Origin: Aureibaculum flavum
GTDB lineage: Bacteria; Bacteroidota; Bacteroidia; Flavobacteriales; Flavobacteriaceae
DNA length: 64,000 nucleotides
Assembly: GCF_016406085.1 (NCBI RefSeq)
Contig: NZ_JAEHFJ010000004.1
Span: 186,001-250,000, forward strand
Reading direction: 5' to 3'
Part shown: piece after piece, positions 52,914 through 59,766 of the stretch
Layout of the letters: each line of letters starts with the position of its first letter
Position numbering within the stretch: position 1 is the first letter of the stretch
Notes under the pieces: generated by a model
What the model was told of the DNA's origin: nothing
Seen by the model: the letters and a program-made list of their open reading frames with translations, nothing else
The model's database searches: none
Made by a program: the position numbers and the translations under genes

Positions 52914-53450
52914 TTATAAAGATTTTTCAAAATCATTAATCGCTTTAATAAATTCAATATTCATTTGTTTATCTGTAATACCTTGTTCGCTATAATTTAC
53001 ATTAAAAAAGGGCAATGAAAAATTAGCTATAATATCCGATCCCATAAAAGGAAATTTACCCAAGGCTAGCTCCATTACAGATGCTCCTCCTCTACCTCCT
53101 GGAGATGTTGATAATAGTAGCATCGGTTTATTTTTCCAAACCATTCCATCAATTCTAGACGCCCAATCCATAATGTTTTTAAAGGCAACGGTATAAGCTC
53201 CATTATGTTCGGCTAAAGAAATTAATATTCCATCAGAATCTTTAAGTAATTCATTAAATCGCTTAGCATCTTCTGGGTATCCATTTTCAATTTCTTCATC
53301 AATACCATATAAAGGTAAATCGAAATCATTTAAATCTAAAATAGTTACATCTACATTTTTTAATTGTTCTGAAGCCAAAACAACCAATTTTTTATTTATG
53401 GATTGCTTGCTGTTACTTCCTGCAAAAGCAATAATTTTCTTTTTAGGCAT
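52914..53450 (-). CDS. NADPH-dependent FMN reductase-like flavoprotein
   Basis: This 178-residue protein has a flavodoxin-like fold with the FMN phosphate loop G-S-N-S-K-Q-S-I-N (about 11-19), P-L-Y-G near 48, L-I-S-L-A-E-H-N-G-A-Y-T (about 76-87, with a Tyr for the FMN ring) and S-T-S-P-G-G-R-G-G near 110. It reduces FMN, quinones or azo compounds with NADPH. It begins a probable three-gene minus-strand unit with the CDGSH and (further) glutaredoxin-like genes. Confidence 0.86.
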   Translation of the reverse strand: MPKKKIIAFAGSNSKQSINKKLVVLASEQLKNVDVTILDLNDFDLPLYGIDEEIENGYPEDAKRFNELLKDSDGILISLAEHNGAYTVAFKNIMDWASRIDGMVWKNKPMLLLSTSPGGRGGASVMELALGKFPFMGSDIIANFSLPFFNVNYSEQGITDKQMNIEFIKAINDFEKSL

Positions 53451-53654
53451 TTAATAAAATTAGGGTTATATAGTAAGATTTTATCAAAGATACGATAAAA
53501 AGTTCTTTTTAAAGATTATCTGATGATCGGCACATATCGTTTTAAAAACTTTTTATTTTTCCTTATCTGTAACTTTAAAAAAATAAAGTTACGACCGCTC
53601 CAAAGTAGAGGTGAAATGGGAAATATCCAGTAATATTATAGATTAAAAATCGTT

Positions 53655-53662
53655 TATTTTTG
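53655..53662 (+). promoter_or_regulatory. Downstream promoter box of the acyl-CoA carboxylase gene
   Basis: TATTTTTG matches TAnnTTTG and lies 31 bases before the ATG. No clear TTTG box lies 19 bases upstream. Confidence 0.4.
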
Positions 53663-53693
53663 TATTTTAGCCAATGCTATCGAAATCAATTTT

Positions 53694-55322
53694 ATGGATA
53701 TAAATTTTAATAAAAACGAAGACCACAACAAATTACAAGTTGGAGCTCTCAGAGATAAATTGCGTGATGTTTATAATGGTGGTGGTAAAAAACGTATTGA
53801 AAAGCAACATGCTAAGGGTAAACTGACGGCTAGAGAACGTATCGATTATTTGTTAGATAATAATTCTAACCGTATCGAAATAGCTGCATTTGCTGGAGAA
53901 GGAATGTATGCCGAACACGGTGGTTGTCCATCAGGTGGTGTTGTAGTGAAAATTGGTTATGTTAAAGGCAATCAATGTATTGTAGTTGCTAACGATGCTA
54001 CTGTAAAAGCGGGAGCTTGGTTTCCAATTACAGGTAAAAAGAACTTAAGAGCTCAAGAAATTGCTATAGAAAACAGACTTCCTATTATTTATTTGGTTGA
54101 TTCTGCAGGTGTCTATTTGCCCTTGCAGGATGAAATTTTTCCTGATAAAGAACATTTCGGTCGTATTTTTAGAAATAATGCTATTATGAGCAGTATGGGT
54201 ATTACCCAAATAGCTGCCGTTATGGGCAGCTGTGTTGCTGGTGGTGCTTACTTGCCAATTATGAGTGATGAAGCCTTAATTGTAGACAAAACGGGAAGTA
54301 TTTTCCTTGCAGGAAGTTATTTGGTAAAAGCTGCCATTGGAGAAAGTATTGATAATGAAACATTAGGAGGAGCAACAACACATTGTGAAATTTCTGGAGT
54401 AACAGATTATAAAGCAAAAGATGACAAAGATGCGTTGGATACTATAAAAAACATCGTTGATAAAATTGGCGATTTTGATAAAGCAGGTTATAATCGTGCA
54501 AAAGCTTTAGAGCCAAAGGAAAACCCCGAAGATATTTACGGAATATTACCGAAATCGAGAGCTGAACAATATGACATGTTCGAAATCATTAAACGATTGG
54601 TAGACAATTCTGAATATGATGAATATAAGGCAGGTTATGGTAAATCATTAATTACCGCGTATGCACGTATTGATGGTTGGGCGGTTGGTATTGTAGCCAA
54701 TCAACGAAAAGTAGTAAAAACATCTAAAGGGGAAATGCAATTTGGAGGGGTTATTTACTCTGATAGTGCTGATAAAGCCACACGTTTTATTGCTAATTGT
54801 AACCAAAAGAAAATACCCTTAGTATTTTTACAAGATGTAACCGGATTTATGGTGGGTAGTAAATCTGAACATGGAGGCATTATAAAAGACGGTGCTAAAA
54901 TGGTGAATGCCGTGAGTAATTCTGTGGTCCCAAAATTCACTGTAATTATTGGGAATAGTTATGGAGCTGGTAATTATGCCATGTGTGGAAAAGCTTATGA
55001 CCCAAGGCTTATTTTTGCTTGGCCAAGTGCTGAATTGGCCGTAATGAGTGGTAATTCTGCTGCAAAAGTATTGTTACAAATTGAAAAAGCATCGTTGGAG
55101 AAAAAAGGAGAAAAAATAACGAAAGAAAAGGAAGATGAACTTTTTAATAAAATAAAAAACCGATACGACCATCAAGTTTCTCCTTATTATGCGGCCTCTA
55201 GAATTTGGACAGATGCGGTCATAGATCCTTTAGACACCAGAACTTGGATTAGTATGGGTATTGAAGCGGCTAACCATGCTCCTATTGAAAAGAAATTTAA
55301 TTTGGGGATTTTGCAGGTGTGA
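53694..55322 (+). CDS. Acyl-CoA carboxylase carboxyltransferase (beta) subunit
   Basis: This 542-residue protein is a biotin-dependent carboxyltransferase with both crotonase-fold halves. N-terminal half: K-G-K-L-T-A-R-E-R-I near 42, V-D-S-A-G-V-Y-L-P near 140 and V-M-G-S-C-V-A-G-G-A-Y (oxyanion hole) near 178. C-terminal half: F-L-Q-D-V-T-G-F near 377, and N-S-Y-G-A-G-N-Y-A-M-C-G near 420. The H-F-G-R-I-F-R-N-N-A and M-C-G-K-A-Y segments resemble 3-methylcrotonyl-CoA carboxylase more than propionyl-CoA carboxylase. No biotin carboxylase gene is next to it, so the alpha subunit must be encoded elsewhere. Confidence 0.88.
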   Translation: MDINFNKNEDHNKLQVGALRDKLRDVYNGGGKKRIEKQHAKGKLTARERIDYLLDNNSNRIEIAAFAGEGMYAEHGGCPSGGVVVKIGYVKGNQCIVVANDATVKAGAWFPITGKKNLRAQEIAIENRLPIIYLVDSAGVYLPLQDEIFPDKEHFGRIFRNNAIMSSMGITQIAAVMGSCVAGGAYLPIMSDEALIVDKTGSIFLAGSYLVKAAIGESIDNETLGGATTHCEISGVTDYKAKDDKDALDTIKNIVDKIGDFDKAGYNRAKALEPKENPEDIYGILPKSRAEQYDMFEIIKRLVDNSEYDEYKAGYGKSLITAYARIDGWAVGIVANQRKVVKTSKGEMQFGGVIYSDSADKATRFIANCNQKKIPLVFLQDVTGFMVGSKSEHGGIIKDGAKMVNAVSNSVVPKFTVIIGNSYGAGNYAMCGKAYDPRLIFAWPSAELAVMSGNSAAKVLLQIEKASLEKKGEKITKEKEDELFNKIKNRYDHQVSPYYAASRIWTDAVIDPLDTRTWISMGIEAANHAPIEKKFNLGILQV

Positions 55323-55382
55323 GGTAAAAAAAGACACGAGGTTTGAGGTGCGAAATACGTAGAAAATTTTCATATGAGTATT

Positions 55383-55398
55383 GTCCCCTTGAGGGGAC
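55383..55398. repeat. Short GC-rich hairpin element, possible dispersed repeat
   Basis: GTCCCC TTGA GGGGAC is a perfect six-base stem in an otherwise AT-rich region, followed by TTTAGCGGTG and a run of T residues. The CCCC-TTGA-GGGG core with a short T run is like intergenic repeats seen in Flavobacteriaceae. It could also act as a terminator for the carboxylase gene, 60 bases upstream. Confidence 0.4.
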
Positions 55399-55514
55399 TT
55401 TAGCGGTGTTTTTTATAATTCGATAAAATTATTCAGTAAGTATTCATACAGAGTTACAACGTAAAAAAACTGAGACAAAGAGAAAATATTCAAATAAAAA
55501 AGTGAAATTTATAG

Positions 55515-56120
55515 ATGAAAAAAATATTAATAATTATAGCCTTTTTATTTGTTATGCCAATGGCCGGGCAAAAAAATGAAGCTATATTATATTTTAAAGA
55601 TGGAACCGAACTAAAAGGTTTAGCAAAAGTGACCTCTAAAAAGAAAATAAAGTTTAGAACCAAGAAAGGTGCAAAGAAACAACTGTATAATTATTTAGAA
55701 TTAGATGGAGTAAAAATAACCTTTAATAACTGGGATAGACTTGTAATATCCACATATTATTATAAGAAAACTGAACAATTTAAATATTCATTACTAAAAG
55801 AAATAATTAAAGGTAAGTTGAGCATTTATCATAAGTCAGGGATACAATCAGGTGAGGATTGGTCTGATATGTCTACAAGTGAAAACGGTTATTATGTTTG
55901 GAAAGAGGGTGACGAAATAGCTGTTTTAATTGAAAATTTTGAGCAGACAGATAATATATTTTCAAAAAAGAATAAAAAGGCTGCTATTAGATATTTCAAT
56001 GATTGCCCTGAATTAGTAAAAAAAATTGAAAATAATGAATTTAAAGGTACAGTGAACCCGCTAAGTCAAAGAATCGATTTAAAAAGGGTAGTGAATTTTT
56101 ATAATGAGAATTGTGAATAG
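55515..56120 (+). CDS. Secreted protein of unknown function, tandem copy 1
   Basis: This 201-residue protein has a signal peptide (L-I-I-I-A-F-L-F-V-M-P-M-A-G-Q, about 18). The mature part repeats Y-F-K-D-G-T-E-L-K-G-L-A-K at the start and N-D-C-P-E-L-V-K-K-I-E near 157, ending with V-V-N-F-Y-N-E-N-C. It has no domain I recognise. Its paralogue follows 27 bases later with an almost identical signal peptide and the same framework, so a recent tandem duplication and divergence is clear. Confidence 0.75.
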   Translation: MKKILIIIAFLFVMPMAGQKNEAILYFKDGTELKGLAKVTSKKKIKFRTKKGAKKQLYNYLELDGVKITFNNWDRLVISTYYYKKTEQFKYSLLKEIIKGKLSIYHKSGIQSGEDWSDMSTSENGYYVWKEGDEIAVLIENFEQTDNIFSKKNKKAAIRYFNDCPELVKKIENNEFKGTVNPLSQRIDLKRVVNFYNENCE

Positions 56121-56147
56121 TTATAAATTAAGGCAATGAAGAATTAA

Positions 56148-56735
56148 ATGAAAGAAATATTAATAATTATAGCCTTTTTATTTGTTATGCCCCTAGCAGC
56201 ACAAAAGAACGTAGCGAAACTATATTTTAATGATGGAACCGAGAAAACTGGACTTGCCAAAATTACGTACAAAAATGAAATCAAATTTAGAGAAGAAAAT
56301 GGTGGTAAAAAAGAGATTTATAATTCAGATGGCATAAAATGTATAGAAATTTTCAATATTTATGAAAAACCTAGAAAAAAAACTTATTGTTATAAAAAAA
56401 TAAACGAAAATAATCCAATTCTATTGAGACAAGTTATTAATGGAAAATTAAGTTTGTATGTATTAGATACAACAACTCACGGTTCTATGGCTGGTCCTAA
56501 CGGCTCTGTTTTTATGACCGGCAACTCCTCTAGCAGTTATTATGTTTGTAAAGGTGATGATGAAATAGTAACCCATTTAGGTGATCGTGGAAACTTATTT
56601 AGTAAAAACTTTATAAAAGCGGCTAGTGAATATTTTAAGGATTGTCCCGAATTGGTTAAAAAAATTGAAGATAAAGCATATAAAAAAAGAGACATTGAAG
56701 AAGTTGTGAACTTTTATAATAAAGATTGTAAATAG
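56148..56735 (+). CDS. Secreted protein of unknown function, tandem copy 2
   Basis: This 195-residue protein is the paralogue of the gene before it. The signal peptides are almost identical (E/K-I-L-I-I-I-A-F-L-F-V-M-P); the first 36 bases coding for it are the same apart from a few changes. Both share Y-F-N-D-G-T-E near 28, D-C-P-E-L-V-K-K-I-E near 163 and V-V-N-F-Y-N-K-D-C at the end; the middle is diverged, with a Gly/Ser-rich insert near 115-130 here (G-S-M-A-G-P-N-G-S). Function is unknown. Confidence 0.75.
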   Translation: MKEILIIIAFLFVMPLAAQKNVAKLYFNDGTEKTGLAKITYKNEIKFREENGGKKEIYNSDGIKCIEIFNIYEKPRKKTYCYKKINENNPILLRQVINGKLSLYVLDTTTHGSMAGPNGSVFMTGNSSSSYYVCKGDDEIVTHLGDRGNLFSKNFIKAASEYFKDCPELVKKIEDKAYKKRDIEEVVNFYNKDCK

Positions 56736-56766
56736 CGATCTTATCAAATAAATTTAAAAAGATTCC

Positions 56767-56774
56767 TACTTTTG
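56767..56774 (+). promoter_or_regulatory. Downstream promoter box of yebC
   Basis: TACTTTTG fits TAnnTTTG and is 44 bases before the ATG. The upstream TTTG box is absent at the right spacing. Confidence 0.4.
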
Positions 56775-56818
56775 CAAGAATCATATAAAACAGAATAAAT
56801 AACCCAATAAAATAAAAC

Positions 56819-57535
56819 ATGGGAAGAGCATTTGAATTTAGAAAAGCAAGAAAAATGAAACGTTGGTCAGCGATGGCTAAAACCTTTACGCGTATTGGTA
56901 AAGACATCGTAATGGCCGTAAAAGAAGGTGGTCCTAATCCTGAATCAAACTCACGGTTACGTGTTGTTATTCAGAATGCCAAGGCCGCTAATATGCCGAA
57001 GGAAAATGTAGAACGTGCTATTAAAAAGGCATCTGATAAAAATACAGCAGATTATAAAGAAGTCCTATTTGAAGGTTATGCTCCACATGGTATTGCAGTG
57101 TTAGTAGAAACAGCAACTGACAATAATAATAGAACGGTAGCTAATGTGCGTGCAGCATTTACCAAATGTGATGGTAATTTAGGAACTTCAGGTTCCGTCG
57201 TTTTTATGTTTGATCATACCTGTAACTTTAGAGTTTCGACAGAGGAATTAAAAATGGATCTAGAAGAACTGGAACTTGAATTGATCGATTTTGAAGTTGA
57301 AGAAATCTTTGAAGATGAAGACGGACTCATGATTTATGCTCCTTTTGAGTCATTTGGTGCTATTCAAGGCTATTTAGATGAAAAAAATGTTGAAATTTTA
57401 TCTTCAGATTTTGAGAGAATTCCAACCACTACTAAAAAATTAACAGAAGAAGAAAGAGCTGATGTTGATAAATTACTAGAAAAATTAGAAGAAGAAGATG
57501 ATGTACAAAATGTATATCATTCTATGGAGGAGTGA
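56819..57535 (+). CDS. YebC/PmpR-family protein (translation or DNA-binding regulator)
   Basis: This 238-residue protein is a full-length YebC/TACO1 homologue: A-F-E-F-R-K-A-R-K-M-K-R-W at the start, the glycine-rich G-G-P-N-P-E-S-N near 39, N-M-P-K-E-N-V-E-R-A-I-K-K-A near 61 and G-T-S-G-S-V-V-F-M-F near 120. Members bind DNA in some bacteria and help ribosomes translate poly-proline stretches in others. The C-terminus is acidic. It stands alone, with a promoter box 44 bases upstream. Confidence 0.92.
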   Translation: MGRAFEFRKARKMKRWSAMAKTFTRIGKDIVMAVKEGGPNPESNSRLRVVIQNAKAANMPKENVERAIKKASDKNTADYKEVLFEGYAPHGIAVLVETATDNNNRTVANVRAAFTKCDGNLGTSGSVVFMFDHTCNFRVSTEELKMDLEELELELIDFEVEEIFEDEDGLMIYAPFESFGAIQGYLDEKNVEILSSDFERIPTTTKKLTEEERADVDKLLEKLEEEDDVQNVYHSMEE

Positions 57536-57636
57536 AATTAATTAGCAGTATTGAGTAGCTGTTGGCAATTAATAAACTCTGAATCTCAAAATATTGAATT
57601 GTATAACACCATATATTATAATCTGGTAACATTAAT

Positions 57637-57703
57637 GAGATTGCGACGTCAGTTAAATAATTATTAATAATCGAAAACCTATCATCAAGTTCCTCGCAAT
57701 GAC
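57637..57703. repeat. REP-like palindromic repeat
   Basis: GAGATTGCGACGTC at 57637-57650 and TTCCTCGCAATGAC at 57690-57703 are the two ends of a widespread palindromic intergenic repeat (GTCATTGCGAGGA ... TCGCAATCTC read on the minus strand). The middle of 39 bases is AT-rich and unlike the usual short loop, so this copy has an insertion or is degenerate. It is GC-rich for this region and lies between yebC and tsaE. Confidence 0.55.
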
Positions 57704-57731
57704 AGTCATATTATTATATTTATAGTATCTA

Positions 57732-58163
57732 ATGAATAAAAATTACACCATAAATCAATTACCAGAAGTAGCCAGTCAAATTATCGATTCGGCGTCAAGT
57801 AAAATCCTACTTTTTTATGGAGAGATGGGAGTTGGTAAAACAACGTTGATAAAGGAAATTGTAAAACAATTAGGTGTTGATGATGTTGTTAGTTCTCCTA
57901 CGTTTTCATTAGTTAATGAATATGAATCAAATGAAGGTGAACGTATTTATCATTTTGATTTCTATAGAATAAATGATGAAGAAGAAGCATTAGATATGGG
58001 GGTAGAAGAATATTTTGATAGTAATAACTGGTGCTTAATTGAATGGCCAGAGAATATTAAAAATTTGTTACCTTTAAAAGCTGATAAAATTTCGTTATCA
58101 GTAAATGAAGATGGAGGTAGAAGTTTAACAGTTAACCAATTATCTAATAACTCAACAACATGA
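57732..58163 (+). CDS. tsaE: TsaE, tRNA threonylcarbamoyladenosine ATPase
   Basis: This 143-residue protein belongs to the t6A tRNA modification complex (TsaB-TsaD-TsaE). It has the P-loop G-E-M-G-V-G-K-T-T (about 30-38), the threonine motif S-P-T-F-S-L-V-N-E-Y (about 56-65), H-F-D-F-Y-R (about 74-79) and E-W-P-E-N (about 106-110). Its stop codon overlaps the alanine dehydrogenase gene by four bases, so the two are translationally coupled, a gene order that I know from other Flavobacteriia. Confidence 0.93.
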   Translation: MNKNYTINQLPEVASQIIDSASSKILLFYGEMGVGKTTLIKEIVKQLGVDDVVSSPTFSLVNEYESNEGERIYHFDFYRINDEEEALDMGVEEYFDSNNWCLIEWPENIKNLLPLKADKISLSVNEDGGRSLTVNQLSNNSTT

Positions 58164-59359
58164 GTAAACAATATTCTCCGTTTAGTAAAGAACAATTAAT
58201 GCCGAAACCTGAAATGCTCGAAATTAGGAAGCAAAAAGGAGAATTGTTTATCGGTATTCCTAAAGAAACGCATTTACAAGAAAAACGAATTTGTCTTACA
58301 CCAGATGCTGTTGCAGCGTTGACAAATCAAGGTCATCGAATAATTATTGAATCAACTGCCGGTGACGGTGCTAACTATACAGATTCTGAATATTCAGAAG
58401 CGGGTGCTCAGATATCATACGATGCAGAAGAAGTCTTTGGATGTAATTTAATTTTAAAAGTGGAGCCACCTTCACTTAAAGAAATAGAATATATAAACCC
58501 ACAAAGTGTATTATTCTCTGCATTACAATTAAAAACTCAAAATAAAAAATACTTTGAAGCCTTAGCTAAAAAGAGAATTACTGCCATCGCATTTGATTTT
58601 ATATCAGATGAACATGGTATTTTTCCTGTGGTAAAATCACTAAGTGAAATTGCCGGAATTTCTTCTATTCTAATTGCGGCTGAATTAATGAATAACAGTA
58701 GTGTTGGTAACGGACTATTATTAGGTAATATTGGAGGTGTTGCTCCACCTGATGTTGTTATTCTTGGTGCTGGAACTGTTGGAGAATTTGCTGCACGTTC
58801 TGCAATTGGTTTAGGTGCTCAAGTTAAGGTGTTTGATAATTCAGTTACCAAATTGAGAAGATTACAGCACAATTTAGGAACACCTATTTATACATCAACA
58901 ATACAACCGAAAACATTACAAAAAGCATTAATGCGTTGCGATGTTGCCATTGGTGCGGTAAGAGGTAGAACTAGAACGCCCATATTAGTAAGTGACGATA
59001 TGGTTCAAATAATGAAAGATGGAGCCATAATTGTAGATGTGAGTATTGATAGTGGTGGTTGTTTTGAAACTTCTGAAGTAACCACACATGACAATCCTAC
59101 ATTTGTAAAACATGGCGTTATTCATTATGCAGTGCCTAATATTCCTTCACGTTATTCAAGAACTGCATCCTTGTCCATTAGTAATATATTTACCCCTTAT
59201 CTTTTAGAAATTGGAGATGAAGGTGGTATTGAAAATGCCGCACGTTTTGATAAAAGTTTACAAAGAGGTATGTACTTTTATCATGGTATTTTAACAAACA
59301 GAGCAGTAGCCGATTGGTTTAGCTTACCTTATAACGACATTAATTTACTTGTTTTTTAA
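58160..59359 (+). CDS. ald: Alanine dehydrogenase
   Basis: This 399-residue enzyme oxidises L-alanine to pyruvate with NAD. The pyruvate/alanine-binding half begins I-G-I-P-K-E-T-H-L-Q-E-K-R (about 32-44), and the Rossmann NAD site is V-V-I-L-G-A-G-T-V-G-E (about 200-210). The motifs M-K-D-G-A-I-I-V-D-V-S-I-D and G-V-I-H-Y-A-V-P-N-I-P (about 335) are those of alanine dehydrogenase and transhydrogenase alpha; the length and the presence of both halves indicate alanine dehydrogenase. The family reaction also runs backward as reductive amination. It follows tsaE with a four-base overlap. Confidence 0.88.
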   Translation: MSKQYSPFSKEQLMPKPEMLEIRKQKGELFIGIPKETHLQEKRICLTPDAVAALTNQGHRIIIESTAGDGANYTDSEYSEAGAQISYDAEEVFGCNLILKVEPPSLKEIEYINPQSVLFSALQLKTQNKKYFEALAKKRITAIAFDFISDEHGIFPVVKSLSEIAGISSILIAAELMNNSSVGNGLLLGNIGGVAPPDVVILGAGTVGEFAARSAIGLGAQVKVFDNSVTKLRRLQHNLGTPIYTSTIQPKTLQKALMRCDVAIGAVRGRTRTPILVSDDMVQIMKDGAIIVDVSIDSGGCFETSEVTTHDNPTFVKHGVIHYAVPNIPSRYSRTASLSISNIFTPYLLEIGDEGGIENAARFDKSLQRGMYFYHGILTNRAVADWFSLPYNDINLLVF

Positions 59360-59372
59360 TTTTAAACTATTA

Positions 59373-59747
59373 ATGGAAATAAAACGCCGATTTATTTTTT
59401 TTGGATTTGGATTTACAATAGGAGTTATTTTATTGTTGGTCATTTTAAACGGAAAAGAAGCTTCTTGTAATTACTTACCTAATGCAAGAATGTTAGAAAT
59501 TCTACGCAGTAAACACAGGGTTTATGATGAAGATGTAATTCAAACAATGACCGATAAAAATATTGATTCTACTGTCATTGTTCAAATGTTACTTAATGGA
59601 GATATTGATTTTTCTAAAAGCAAAGTCCGACAAGAACCATGTCGTTATTATTGGATTGATGGCTATGTTAAAGAAAAAGAAGCTTCTATTTATGTAGAAA
59701 ATTGTGATACTGTTATTACTATTCAACGGCTTACTTTAAGCGAGTAA
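59373..59747 (+). CDS. DUF4258-like small exported protein
   Basis: This 124-residue protein starts at the ATG at 59373 (M-E-I-K-R-R-F), 14 bases after the ald stop; an earlier in-frame start overlaps ald and adds no signal. One membrane helix (about 8-25) precedes a short mature part with a Cys near 32 (A-S-C-N-Y), so it is probably membrane-anchored. The pattern R-R-x-x-x-D-V-I-Q-T-M-T-D-K-N-I near 50-65 and Y-V-E-N-C-D-T-V-I-T near 110 fits DUF4258, which has no known function. It is the last gene of the tsaE-ald operon. Confidence 0.7.
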   Translation: MEIKRRFIFFGFGFTIGVILLLVILNGKEASCNYLPNARMLEILRSKHRVYDEDVIQTMTDKNIDSTVIVQMLLNGDIDFSKSKVRQEPCRYYWIDGYVKEKEASIYVENCDTVITIQRLTLSE

Positions 59748-59766
59748 ACCTAAAACAACTTATTAT

